From Larkinella humicola (GTDB lineage: Bacteria > Bacteroidota > Bacteroidia > Cytophagales > Spirosomataceae): 64,000 nt of DNA. Shown in pieces: positions 8,622-17,355 of this stretch (its first letter is position 1; each line of letters begins with the position of its first letter). A program made the position numbers and the translations under genes. The stretch spans positions 248,001 through 312,000 of the forward strand of contig NZ_VTWS01000003.1 of NCBI RefSeq assembly GCF_008727875.1, given 5' to 3'. The notes under the pieces are model-generated. The model was not told where the DNA came from and did not search any database. It was given only the letters and a program-made list of their open reading frames with translations.

Positions 8622-9995
8622 TCAGGTTTTACGGATTAATAACCGTTCGATTTCTTCCAGCGATTTGCCTTTCGTTTCGGGAACGGTGATGACGATGAAA
8701 ACAAAATAAATCAGCAGTAAAACCGCATAGATTCCAAAGGTAAGCGGCATTCCAAACTGCGATTTCATGACCGGAAACGAACCGATTACGACAAAGTTGG
8801 CCATCCACAACGACAGAGTTGCCAGCGACATCGCGCTGCCCCGGATGCGGTTGGGAAAGATTTCGGAAAGAATCACCCACGTAACCGGACCGATGGTGGC
8901 AGCATAACCGGCAATGAACAGCAGAATAAAAAGTAACGCCCAAAAGCCGGGAAGCTGGAAATAAAAGGCGAAAGCCAGCGCCAGAATATCAGCCGACAGC
9001 AATGCCGAACCGACCAGCAGCAGTTTTTTACGACCCACTTTGTCGATGGTCGCAATCGCGACAAAGGTGAATACACACAGAATAATGCCCAACAAAACCG
9101 ATTGCAGAAAAGCCGAATCTTCGGCGATGCCGACTTGCTTAAAAACTTCGGGTGCGTAGGCGACGAGCGGCCCGCCAATCTGGGAAAAGAACGCAACAAC
9201 GATTCCGATCAGAACAATAACAAAAACGTCTTTCCGGAATAAAAAACGGAGATCTTCCTTCCTGATCGCAGAAAAACTGGCACGGATGGTTTTGCTTTCG
9301 GCTTCGGCATACGCACTGCCGCCAATCTGGGTCAGCACCATCCGGGCTTCCTTTTCCCGGTTTTTACTCATCAACCAGCGCGGACTTTCGGACACGAAAA
9401 ACAAACCGAGAAAGAACAACAACGCGGGGACGGACTGCGACGAAAACATCCAGCGCCAGTTATCATCACCCGTATAAAGCAGCAGGTAATTGGAAAGATA
9501 AGCCAGCAAAACGCCGAGCGTAACGGCCAGTTGATAGAACGAAACCAGCCGCCCGCGCCAGGGAGCCGGGGCCATTTCGGCAATGTAGATCGGGCAGACC
9601 AGAGCCGCACAGCCGATGGCGATCCCGCTTGCGATGCGGAAAGCGACAAAAACCGGAAAAGTCGTGGCCCAGCCGGTGCCGACGCCGGTGATGGCAAACA
9701 GGAACGCACTGACTAACAGCATCCTTTTCCGCCCTACCAGATCGCTCAATCGCCCGGAAACCAACGCTCCGATGGCGGCCCCAACGCTGATGCAACCCAC
9801 CGCCCAGCCGGTTTGCAGGTCGTTCAGTTGAAAATGCTGACTGAAAAAATGAATCGTCCCCGAAATGATGGCGGTATCAAATCCGAACAGAATTCCCCCC
9901 AAAGCCGCTATCGCATTAATCCGGTAGATATAGGCTTTGTTATACGCAAAATCGCCGGAAGCAAACGCGTCGGTTGCCGTGAGTACCAAAGCCAT
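8622..9995 (-). CDS. MFS sugar porter
   Basis: A 457-residue, 12-helix major facilitator protein. It carries the sugar-porter signatures: GRLSDLVGRKRM after helix 2, SESPRWL before the central loop, DKVGRKKLL in the second half and the terminal PETKGKSLEEIERLL. Proton-coupled uptake of a hexose, pentose or polyol is the usual activity. A second, sodium-dependent transporter in the same run suggests two breakdown products or isomers are imported. Confidence 0.93.
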   Translation of the reverse strand: MALVLTATDAFASGDFAYNKAYIYRINAIAALGGILFGFDTAIISGTIHFFSQHFQLNDLQTGWAVGCISVGAAIGALVSGRLSDLVGRKRMLLVSAFLFAITGVGTGWATTFPVFVAFRIASGIAIGCAALVCPIYIAEMAPAPWRGRLVSFYQLAVTLGVLLAYLSNYLLLYTGDDNWRWMFSSQSVPALLFFLGLFFVSESPRWLMSKNREKEARMVLTQIGGSAYAEAESKTIRASFSAIRKEDLRFLFRKDVFVIVLIGIVVAFFSQIGGPLVAYAPEVFKQVGIAEDSAFLQSVLLGIILCVFTFVAIATIDKVGRKKLLLVGSALLSADILALAFAFYFQLPGFWALLFILLFIAGYAATIGPVTWVILSEIFPNRIRGSAMSLATLSLWMANFVVIGSFPVMKSQFGMPLTFGIYAVLLLIYFVFIVITVPETKGKSLEEIERLLIRKT

Positions 9996-10006
9996 CTGTC
10001 GTGTCT

Positions 10007-10034
10007 GGTTTATGGTTTATCGTCTATGGTTTTC
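10007..10034. repeat. Heptamer-word tract GGTTTAT
   Basis: Four phased heptamers GGTTTAT, GGTTTAT, CGTCTAT, GGTTTTC occupy the 78-base gap between the MFS and dioxygenase genes. They resemble the GTTTACG words of the hairpins at 14575 and 37030, but no opposing arm is visible, so this may be a half or worn copy. Confidence 0.45.
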
Positions 10035-10073
10035 GCCGTTTTTCTCCAAACTAGACCTAACCGTTTGTTGAGT

Positions 10074-10904
10074 TTACTTCTTTGCCTTGGCACTTTCTAC
10101 GCTCAGAAATTGCGTCGTATTTTCGAGAATACCGGACGCGTCATCGTGGAGAAGTAAAGCATCGTCCGGCACCGTTTGCAAAGGCGTAATGCTGGAAGGT
10201 GTTTCAGTAATGTAAGGCGGATTGGTCTGCCGGTTGTAGGCCGAAATGAGCGACCAGCGGGCGGTATCGGAGAGATTGGCTTCTGACCGGTGGAGAATAT
10301 TGCTGTGAAAAAAGAGCAAATCGCCCGGTTTTAATTCGACATACACCAGTTCCATGGTTTGCAAGGCGAAGTCGACGTATTGCATGGAAGCCCCGACCTG
10401 TTCGCCGGAAAAACCGTGTTCGACCCGGCCCATTTTATGCGACTTTTTAATGACCTGCAAACAGCCGTTTTCTTTCGTCGCTTCCGTCACGGCCACCATT
10501 ACCGAAATCATCTGATCCGGAAATAAATAACCGTTTTTGTACCAGTAGCCGTAATCCTGGTGCCATTCCCAGGCACCACCCACCTTCGGTTCTTTCTGCA
10601 TCAGTTTGGAATGAAAATGACAAACCGGGGCCTTTCCGTCGAGCAGTTTATGCACCGAATCGACCATGCGTTCGCTGCGGGTCAGCAAGCCATACACATC
10701 GTTTCCCGGCGTAAACCACAGTGCCAGTTTCGTTTTTTTACCGGCTTTATCGTCCAGGTCAAAACTGTTTTTTCGGATCGCTTCATCTTCGATGGCAACC
10801 CGGTAGAGTTTCGCCACTTCGTCGGCGTTTAAAAAACCGGGAATGATCAAATAGCCATTTTCATGATACGATTCAACCTGTTTATTGGTTAGACTAAAGG
10901 CCAT
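10074..10904 (-). CDS. Phytanoyl-CoA dioxygenase family protein
   Basis: A 276-residue Fe(II)/2-oxoglutarate-dependent oxygenase with the double-stranded beta-helix fold. The metal triad is visible: His115-x-Asp117 in EWHQDYGYW and the distal His205 in SNILHRSEAN, with an Arg about 11 residues later for 2-oxoglutarate. Members hydroxylate or oxidatively cleave small substrates. Its place between a sugar porter and an SDR suggests an oxidation step in the same pathway, perhaps removing a substituent; no substrate can be named. It ends 169 bases into a co-directional run and follows the SDR by 11 bases. Confidence 0.9.
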   Translation of the reverse strand: MAFSLTNKQVESYHENGYLIIPGFLNADEVAKLYRVAIEDEAIRKNSFDLDDKAGKKTKLALWFTPGNDVYGLLTRSERMVDSVHKLLDGKAPVCHFHSKLMQKEPKVGGAWEWHQDYGYWYKNGYLFPDQMISVMVAVTEATKENGCLQVIKKSHKMGRVEHGFSGEQVGASMQYVDFALQTMELVYVELKPGDLLFFHSNILHRSEANLSDTARWSLISAYNRQTNPPYITETPSSITPLQTVPDDALLLHDDASGILENTTQFLSVESAKAKK

Positions 10905-10915
10905 AGTGGTAGGGT

Positions 10916-11683
10916 TTAAGTCAATAAGGAAAGTCCGCCATCCATCAGCAATGTGCTGCCCGTCATGTGCTCATTATCCGGGTGGCAAAGCTGAACAATC
11001 TGTCTGGCAACCGCTTCGGCACTGATCAGTTTTTTGATCGGAACCTGATTTCGGGCCACCTCGCTCGATGCCGGGTCTTCTTCCCAAAACCGCGCGCTCA
11101 AACCGGCATTGACATAGCCGGGCGCGATTTCGTTCACCAGAATCTGGTGCGGGGCCAGTTCCAGCGCCAGACACTGGCAGAGCATCCGGAGACCGGCTTT
11201 GGAAACGCAGTAGGCCGGAATGTGGGGATGCACCGCGTGGGCGGCCCAACTCCCGACGAACACCACCCGCCCCGGACGCTGGCGGGCCAGCAACCGGGCG
11301 GTGGCACTTTGGGTTAGGTAAAAAGCTCCGTTCAGATTGACATTCAGTTCGTTGGCCCACTGCTCCGGCGTGATCTCGTGAATACCGGCTGGTGTAACCG
11401 TGGCGGCATTGGCAATGACGAGATCCGCCACCCCGAGCGTATGTTCGACCGCCAGCACCCAGTCCTGCACGGCACCGGCGTCCGTCACATCGACCTGCGT
11501 GTAGTGGCTGGCTACCTCAAATTGCTTCAGTTCGGCCAGAAATGCTTCCGCCTTCGTCGGTGGAGCGATGTCGCCGATGGCAATGGCGGCCCCGTTTCGG
11601 GCAAACTCCAGCACGGTCGCCCGGCCAATGTCGCCCAGTCCGCCACTGATCAGGACGGTTCGGTTTGTAAATAAGTTGTCCAC
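10916..11683 (-). CDS. SDR family oxidoreductase
   Basis: A 255-residue classical short-chain dehydrogenase. The cofactor motif reads SGGLGDIGRA (a GGxxxIG variant), NAA follows strand 4 (VIANAATV), the catalytic Ser sits in FVGSWAAH and the YCVSK motif supplies Tyr and Lys. FabG-like sugar dehydrogenases of this size oxidise hexoses, pentoses or sugar acids with NAD(P). It is packed 11 bases from the dioxygenase, so the two are probably co-translated. Confidence 0.92.
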   Translation of the reverse strand: MDNLFTNRTVLISGGLGDIGRATVLEFARNGAAIAIGDIAPPTKAEAFLAELKQFEVASHYTQVDVTDAGAVQDWVLAVEHTLGVADLVIANAATVTPAGIHEITPEQWANELNVNLNGAFYLTQSATARLLARQRPGRVVFVGSWAAHAVHPHIPAYCVSKAGLRMLCQCLALELAPHQILVNEIAPGYVNAGLSARFWEEDPASSEVARNQVPIKKLISAEAVARQIVQLCHPDNEHMTGSTLLMDGGLSLLT

Positions 11684-11728
11684 GCTGCCTACGGTTTTAA
11701 TCTTTCACGTAACGTCATGCTTTCATTC

Positions 11729-11943
11729 GGCTAACCCTGTCTGTTTTTGTTTACCCCGGAGGGGTAACCTGTTAATAGCTGAATGGAGTTAAGCCACCAA
11801 ATTTAAGCCCCGGCAGGGGCGCCCTAAAGGGATTCTTGTATGTATTTAGGACGCCCCTGCCGGGGCTTAGATAGGGCCTTGTAAACGATTTTTCTATTAA
11901 CAGGCTACCCCTCCGGGGTAAACAAACGCAGACAAGGTTAGCC
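11729..11943. repeat. Doubly nested inverted repeat
   Basis: Outer arms 11729-11778 and 11894-11943 pair at 46 of 50 positions. Inner arms 11804-11828 and 11845-11869 pair at 24 of 25. Each arm also holds a small palindrome (TACCCC-GGA-GGGGTA outside, GCCCC-GGCA-GGGGC inside), giving the same outer-inner-inner-outer order as the elements at 92 and 8455 with different words. It occupies most of the 303-base gap 11684-11986. Confidence 0.88.
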
Positions 11944-11986
11944 TATCCTACAGGACTGCCTTTGGAAATTTCAGGGCGGTCAATTT

Positions 11987-13165
11987 TTACCAATCACCCA
12001 CACTGCCGTCTTTGTAAAAAGTCCGCTGCAGCACTTCCTGCTGGAACGGATGTTTTTTCACTTCGTCTTCGTCGATTTCGATACCCAGCCCCGGACGCTG
12101 ATTCGGAAAGACAATCCGGCCTTTTTCCTGAACGGTGAACCCTTCGCTGACCACATCGACCCGCCAGGGAACGTCGTTGTGGACACTTTCGCAAATGATG
12201 TAAGATGGTGTGGAAAAGCCGAATTCGATGGAGGCTGCGGTGCTGACCGGCCCTTGTGGATTGTGCGGGGCTACGGAAACCCGGTAGGCTTCGGCCAGGG
12301 CCGCAATCCGGCGCACTTCGCTCAGTCCTCCGCAGTGCGTAATGTCGGGCTGAATGACGCTCACCGCCCGTTTTTCGAGCATTTCGCGGAACGCATGAAC
12401 GCCAATCAGCCGTTCACCACTGGCAATCGGCGTTTTGACGGCGCGTTGAATGAGCGCAATATCGTCCATCGTTTCCGGCCAGCATGGTTCTTCGAAAAAG
12501 TATAACCCGTACGGTTCGAGGGCTTTGGCAAACTGCATGCCCATGCGCGGAGAAGGACGAGCGTGGCAATCGACCATGATGTCGATTTCGCTGCCGACGG
12601 CTTCGCGCATGGCTTTGACGCAGGCTTCGGCGTAATGAACGGGTTGCAAGCCTTCCAGCGACATCGTTTCCGGAACGGCCATCGACTTGAACGCCGTAAA
12701 ACCGTCGGCCACGGCCTGTTGCGCCAGCTCGCCAAACCGGTTGGCGTCGTCGGGTTTGGTCTGGTAGAAATCTTCCATTTTCCCGCCCCCCAGGTGGCAA
12801 TACAGCCGGATGTAGTCCCGAACGCGGCCACCCCAGAGTTCATGACACGGAACCCCGTGGATTTTGCCGACAATATCCCAGAGCGCAATGTCGATGCCGC
12901 TGATGGCGGTGCCGCGCACAATGCCGTTGCCGTGCCAGAAATGCTGGCGGTACATCATCTGCCAGAGGTGTTCGATGCGCCGGGGATCTTCGCCGATCAG
13001 CAGTTGCGACAGGTCTTCAATTGCCCCCACCACCGAGCGCGTGTGCCACTCGAGCGTCGCTTCGCCCCAGCCCCACAAACCGGGTTGATCGGTAATCACT
13101 TTCACAAAAATCCAATTCCGCATCCGGGCATGGCAAACCTGTGTTTCAATGGCCGTAATCTTCAT
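11987..13165 (-). CDS. Enolase-superfamily (mandelate racemase type) sugar-acid dehydratase
   Basis: A 392-residue protein close to the galactonate-dehydratase (DgoD) group. Visible features are the capping-domain start [39 protein letters not shown], the metal Asp in [13 protein letters not shown] with an accompanying His, further ligands in FFEEPCWPE and [16 protein letters not shown], and the His in [18 protein letters not shown]. The expected reaction is dehydration of an aldonate to a 2-keto-3-deoxy acid; epimerisation is an alternative. No KDG kinase or aldolase is seen in the window, so the pathway must continue elsewhere. Confidence 0.9.
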   Translation of the reverse strand: MKITAIETQVCHARMRNWIFVKVITDQPGLWGWGEATLEWHTRSVVGAIEDLSQLLIGEDPRRIEHLWQMMYRQHFWHGNGIVRGTAISGIDIALWDIVGKIHGVPCHELWGGRVRDYIRLYCHLGGGKMEDFYQTKPDDANRFGELAQQAVADGFTAFKSMAVPETMSLEGLQPVHYAEACVKAMREAVGSEIDIMVDCHARPSPRMGMQFAKALEPYGLYFFEEPCWPETMDDIALIQRAVKTPIASGERLIGVHAFREMLEKRAVSVIQPDITHCGGLSEVRRIAALAEAYRVSVAPHNPQGPVSTAASIEFGFSTPSYIICESVHNDVPWRVDVVSEGFTVQEKGRIVFPNQRPGLGIEIDEDEVKKHPFQQEVLQRTFYKDGSVGDW

Positions 13166-13183
13166 TTTATTCGGTACTGTTAA

Positions 13184-14536
13184 TCAGGCGATTTGGGTGG
13201 ACAGCGTTTTTTTGAACAGGTGGTTGACCACATCCTCGGTTCGTTCCAGGGTTTCCTCAATATCCTGAACCGTGTGGGCAAACGAAATGCTGCCCTGTTT
13301 GATTGGCAGGGGAAAGTTGAAAACACCTTTCTCGATCAGTTTCACGCGGTACGTTTTATCCAGCACGAAATCGTGGTGTTCGGCAATATCGTGAAAATCG
13401 ACGGGCGCGTGATCCATAAAATACAGGCAATACGCCGAGCCCTGCCGCGCCAGGTGAAAAGGCCGACCCGTTGATGCGAAGATCGTGTTCAAACCGTCTT
13501 CCAGCATCTGACCGAGCCTATTGACGTGGTCGTAGACATTGTGTACCGGCGAAAGCAGTTTTTTAAGGGTAGCGATGGCGGCTACGGTGGTCAGCGGAAA
13601 AGCGTTGTACGTGCCCGCAATCAGCACCCGTTTGGCTTTGTCGGGATGAATAAAATAGTCCAGATATTCTTTTTTTCCACCGATAACGCCCAGCGGATAG
13701 CCGTTGGCGACGGCTTTTCCGAACGTACTTAAATCCGGTTGGATGCCACATATGCTCTGGTAACCGCCAATGGCGTGGCGAAAACCGGTTTTTACTTCGT
13801 CAAAAATGAGCAGAAAACCGGCTTCGCTGGCCAGTTGCCGCAAGCCTTCCAGGTAACCCGGTTGCGGTTTCACGATGCCCACATTCTGCAAAATGGGTTC
13901 AATAATCAGACACGCGACCGGATGCCGCTTCAACACGTAGCGGACGGAGTCGAGGTCGTTGTAGTTAATGATGTGGACCAGTGATTTATGAACCTCCGGA
14001 ATCCCCGCCGAAAGCGCATCGAACGGATACTCGCCGGGGCTGACGCGCGGCCCCACATCGGCGAGGCTGCTGATGACGTTGCAGGCCACGTCGTTGTGCC
14101 AGCCGTTGTAGCCGCCCTGGATCACGATGACGTGATCGCGGCCCGTGACGGCGCGGGCGATGCGCATGGCGTGGTAGGTAGCTTCGGAGCCGGTTGACGT
14201 AATCTGGAGACTTTCGACGGAAGGCACGCTGTTGCAGAACAACTCCGCAAACTGCCCTTCCAGATCGGTGGGTCCCGCGCCCATCAAAACCGTCTGTTCG
14301 CCCAGCGCCTGCCGAACGGCTTCATTAATATCCGGATCGTTGTGGCCGAGGAACGTAGCCGCAAAACCAGCCTGATAATCAATGTATTCATTTCCTTCAA
14401 TATCCCACACCCGGCTACCCGACCCTTTTGTAAAGCAGATATTGGGGTCCGATTTCCGGTTGAGCGATACAACCCCACCGGGGATCCATTGTTCGTTGGT
14501 TTTGAGAATTTCCTGCGATTTCGGCCACTTGTTCAT
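13184..14536 (-). CDS. Class III aminotransferase, glutamate-1-semialdehyde aminomutase-like
   Basis: A 450-residue PLP enzyme. Asp246 in FDEVKTGFR and the Schiff-base Lys274 in STFGKAVANGYPLG are visible, with TSTGSEATYHAMRIAR and GGYNGWHND near the cofactor. It resembles HemL, but its sequence detail and catabolic setting argue against a haem role. A probable job is moving an amino group on or off a sugar-derived or omega-amino substrate. It lies 18 bases upstream of the dehydratase gene. Confidence 0.88.
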   Translation of the reverse strand: MNKWPKSQEILKTNEQWIPGGVVSLNRKSDPNICFTKGSGSRVWDIEGNEYIDYQAGFAATFLGHNDPDINEAVRQALGEQTVLMGAGPTDLEGQFAELFCNSVPSVESLQITSTGSEATYHAMRIARAVTGRDHVIVIQGGYNGWHNDVACNVISSLADVGPRVSPGEYPFDALSAGIPEVHKSLVHIINYNDLDSVRYVLKRHPVACLIIEPILQNVGIVKPQPGYLEGLRQLASEAGFLLIFDEVKTGFRHAIGGYQSICGIQPDLSTFGKAVANGYPLGVIGGKKEYLDYFIHPDKAKRVLIAGTYNAFPLTTVAAIATLKKLLSPVHNVYDHVNRLGQMLEDGLNTIFASTGRPFHLARQGSAYCLYFMDHAPVDFHDIAEHHDFVLDKTYRVKLIEKGVFNFPLPIKQGSISFAHTVQDIEETLERTEDVVNHLFKKTLSTQIA

Positions 14537-14574
14537 TGTTAATTCAGGTTGATACAGTTGATGTTTGTTTTCGG

Positions 14575-14696
14575 TTTACGGTATTTGGTTTACAGTTTAC
14601 GGTGGGCTGACGCGTTCAGGAAAACTTGCGTCAGCCCCGGCGGGGAACCGCACCGTAGCGACGGCCCGGCGTAAACTGTAAACCGAATACCGTAAA
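14575..14696. repeat. Long-arm hairpin element, GTTTACG heptamer family, copy 1
   Basis: Arms 14575-14600 and 14671-14696 match at 25 of 26 positions, and an inner pair GGGCTGACGC/GCGTCAGCCC (14604-14613, 14628-14637) is perfect. The left arm reads as heptamers GGTTTAC, GGTATTT, GGTTTAC, AGTTTAC. The element at 37030-37144 shares both the words and the inner GGCTGACGC block. Confidence 0.88.
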
Positions 14697-14699
14697 CTA

Positions 14700-15911
14700 T
14701 TAATCGAAACTCGGGATTTTCAAATATTCGCCGTCTTTCAATGCCGATTGGTGGGCAACGATTCCGGGCGCGGTGTAGGCCAGCGCTTCGTGAATGTTGA
14801 CCAACGGTTGGCGGTTGTTGACGATGGCGTCGATGAACTCGTGGGTGATGAACGTGTGCGAACCGCCGTGGCCGCTGTCGTGCCGCATGGGGGCCGGCAG
14901 CATGTCGGTTTCCCACCACTTTGGCTGTTTAAACGTCTCGGTGGTGTTTTTAGCCACCTGAAACCCGCCGTGATCCAGCCCTTCCTTGGCATCCGACCGC
15001 ACGATAATCGATTCGCCGGGTTCGGCCTGGGGCATGAAAAAGCTCATTTTCTCGCCCCGCCATTCGCCCCGCTCCACATTCCGCAACGCTCCGCGCCAGT
15101 TGACTTCCACCCGAAACGGCGTATTCTTATTGGTCTTGAAAAAGGCGGTTTCGTTCCAGAACGGGTTTTTGTAGGGATTGCCTTTCAGAACCGGGCTGTT
15201 GTCGCCCCAGCCCATGCCGCTGACGTGCGTCAGGCGTTCGCCCGTGACCGAAATCAGAAACGAGGTGCAGTGCGTCGGATACAACATCGGCGGCAAACCG
15301 TGGCGCCAGGTTGGTTTTCCGTTTTCAAAATAAAGCACCTCCAGGCCGGGGTGATTGTATTCGGCAGCCGCGCTAAACAAGGTTCCAAACTCCCCGGCTT
15401 TGTACATTTTCCGAACCGAAATCGTGCTCTGCATGAAGGCGCTGGTTTCGGCCATCATGTAGGTCAGCCCGGATTTCTTGACGGCATCCCGCAGTTTGGC
15501 GCAATCTTCCAGGTTCAGAGCCGCCGGAACGGCGCAGAGAACGTGCTTCCCGGCTTTCAGCGATGCCAGCACGTGACTGGCGTGATCGGGTGCGGGCGTG
15601 GCCAGAAAAACCGCTTCGATTTTAGGGTCCTGCAGCAGTTTGTCGAGCGATTCGTAGCTTTTCGTACACTTGTACGTCTTCATCAGGGCCTCCCGACGCT
15701 CGGGGCGCAGGTCGCTGACTGCTTCGACGGTACAATTCGGATGTTCATGGAAATAAAAACCGAGGCCAAACCGACCGCCGACAATGCCAATCCGCACTTT
15801 CCGATCCGCTGACAACTGGCCCGCGAACGCAAACCGGGAAGACACCGATAGTGCGGCTGCCGAAACACCGGCCATACTCAGAAAGGCGCGACGATTGAGT
15901 GAATTATTCAT
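14700..15911 (-). CDS. Exported Gfo/Idh/MocA family protein
   Basis: A 403-residue NAD(P)-dependent oxidoreductase-like protein. The twin-arginine leader (NRRAFLSMAGVSAAALSVSS, ending FAFAG) predicts folded export. The Rossmann motif is VRIGIVGGRFGLGFYFHEH, the Gfo/Idh signature is LKAGKHVLCAVPAAL, and a GHGGSH motif lies near residue 340. Exported members include oxidoreductases and NAD-dependent glycosidases such as GH109; which applies is unknown. It is a diverged paralogue of the next protein. Confidence 0.88.
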   Translation of the reverse strand: MNNSLNRRAFLSMAGVSAAALSVSSRFAFAGQLSADRKVRIGIVGGRFGLGFYFHEHPNCTVEAVSDLRPERREALMKTYKCTKSYESLDKLLQDPKIEAVFLATPAPDHASHVLASLKAGKHVLCAVPAALNLEDCAKLRDAVKKSGLTYMMAETSAFMQSTISVRKMYKAGEFGTLFSAAAEYNHPGLEVLYFENGKPTWRHGLPPMLYPTHCTSFLISVTGERLTHVSGMGWGDNSPVLKGNPYKNPFWNETAFFKTNKNTPFRVEVNWRGALRNVERGEWRGEKMSFFMPQAEPGESIIVRSDAKEGLDHGGFQVAKNTTETFKQPKWWETDMLPAPMRHDSGHGGSHTFITHEFIDAIVNNRQPLVNIHEALAYTAPGIVAHQSALKDGEYLKIPSFD

Positions 15912-15929
15912 ACTGTAAAGAATAAATTT

Positions 15930-16003
15930 GCCCCTAATCCCCTAAAGGGGACTTTAAAATCCGGATGTTTCGGCGTCCAAGTCTCCTTCAGGGGAACGGG
16001 GGC
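15930..16003. repeat. Long-arm hairpin element, CCCCTAAA octamer family, copy 2
   Basis: Octamers CCCCTAAT, CCCCTAAA, GGGGACTT form the left side, and a worn complementary arm (AAGTCTCCTTCAGGGG and GGGGGC) follows after about 22 bases. It matches the element at 5405-5478 word for word but is less perfectly paired. It fills the gap between the two Gfo/Idh/MocA genes. Confidence 0.7.
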
Positions 16004-16028
16004 GTTAAGGGTTAGGATTAGTCAAACT

Positions 16029-17327
16029 TTATACATTCCACAGTTTATACTGCGGAATTTTCAGCGTCTCGCCGTTTTTCAGCGCCGACTGGTGGGCGAC
16101 AATCCCCGAAACCGTCAGGTTCAGCGCCATGACGATGTTGACAAGCGGATGGCGATCCTGCAAAATAGCCGTCAGAAATTCGTCCGTCAGCCGTCCGTGC
16201 GAGCCACCGTGACCGCCCGATTCGACGCCGGGGGGCAAGGCGGGGCGAATCAGATCGGGCAGGTTTTTCTCCAGCCCTTCGTATTTGCCGTAGAACGATC
16301 CTTTCTGTCCGCGAACGCGGCCCCGTTCGCCGTGGTCACCGGGCGTATCCCAGCTCACCGCCATCCGTGACGAACCGCCTTCACTGGTGCGGAACATCGC
16401 AATTTCGGAGCCAAACGGGTTGTTGTACCGGTTGCTGCCGGGTTGCATTTGCTTGGAAATACTCGGCATACCCAGGCAGGAAACTTCGGTGAAACTGCCG
16501 TTGGTGACGCCCACATAATACGCGTTGGAGTGGGTCGGATAGTATTGCGGAGGCAAACCGACGCGCCATTCCTTGTAGGATGGCAGCGGGTCGTCCATGT
16601 AGTGATAATATTCGCCTTCCGAATAAACGAGTTTGCCCAAACCGCCAGCGTTGTAAATCTGGCGCATGGCATACAGATCTTCGTGAAAACAGGACGTTTC
16701 GAACATCATGTATTTTTTGCCGCTGGCTTTCACCGCTTCATACAGCCGGTCGGCATCTTCCAGCGAACCAAAAACCGCCGGAACCGCCGTGGCCACGTGT
16801 TTGCCGTGCTGAAGGGCCAGGATCGCGTGTTTGGCGTGGCTCGGCGCATCGGTGGCGATAAAAACCGCTTCGATCGTATCGTCTTTTACCATTTCTTCGA
16901 GCGACGGATACGTTTTCGAACACTTGCAGGCTTTGGCCAACTGGGCGCAGCGATCGGGGAACAGATCGCTCACGGCCACAATCTCGACGTTGGGATGGTT
17001 CTGGAAACCAAACTCCGCCCCGAATTTACAAAGACCGTAGCCGACAATGCCGACCCGGATTTTGCGGTCCGAAACCGGCACCCACTTTTTGGCCGCGCTG
17101 GCGGTTTCCTGCGTCCGTTCAAATCCCTGAATGGCCGGTTTTCCGGCAGCAGCCTGCGCGGGTTGCTTTCCGGTCGAACAGCCCGGCAAAACGCCCAGGG
17201 CGGTAACACCCAGCCCAAGCGATTGCAGAAACGAACGGCGGTTGAAAGGACTGGTTTCCTTTGAATTCAGTGGCGTCCCGTCCGATGCTCCGGACGAAGC
17301 CTGAGGGTTGCTGTTAGGGTTAATCAT
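16029..17327 (-). CDS. Exported Gfo/Idh/MocA family protein with lipobox-like cysteine
   Basis: A 432-residue relative of the previous protein. A Tat-type leader (NRRSFLQSLGLGVTALG) runs into LPGCSTG, which could be a lipobox, so it may be a Tat lipoprotein. The nucleotide motif is VGIVGYGLCKFGAEF, with LQHGKHVATAVPAVF and, near the C-terminus, GGHGGSHGRL. Shared C-terminal segments (VNI-AL-VSGIVAHQSALKNGE) show duplication. The preserved histidine/glycine motif in both copies suggests catalysis on a glycosidic substrate outside the inner membrane. Confidence 0.88.
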   Translation of the reverse strand: MINPNSNPQASSGASDGTPLNSKETSPFNRRSFLQSLGLGVTALGVLPGCSTGKQPAQAAAGKPAIQGFERTQETASAAKKWVPVSDRKIRVGIVGYGLCKFGAEFGFQNHPNVEIVAVSDLFPDRCAQLAKACKCSKTYPSLEEMVKDDTIEAVFIATDAPSHAKHAILALQHGKHVATAVPAVFGSLEDADRLYEAVKASGKKYMMFETSCFHEDLYAMRQIYNAGGLGKLVYSEGEYYHYMDDPLPSYKEWRVGLPPQYYPTHSNAYYVGVTNGSFTEVSCLGMPSISKQMQPGSNRYNNPFGSEIAMFRTSEGGSSRMAVSWDTPGDHGERGRVRGQKGSFYGKYEGLEKNLPDLIRPALPPGVESGGHGGSHGRLTDEFLTAILQDRHPLVNIVMALNLTVSGIVAHQSALKNGETLKIPQYKLWNV

Positions 17328-17355
17328 AGCGGAAATAGTCAGAATAGATCAAAAA

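Noticed and set aside
13184-14536. Calling the aminotransferase a haem-pathway HemL
   Set aside because: It lies inside a catabolic operon without other haem genes; the shared motifs are general for class III PLP enzymes.
14748-15812. Plus-strand open frame of 354 codons opposite the first Gfo/Idh/MocA gene
   Set aside because: Antisense shadow; low-complexity His/Arg/Phe composition and no domain.
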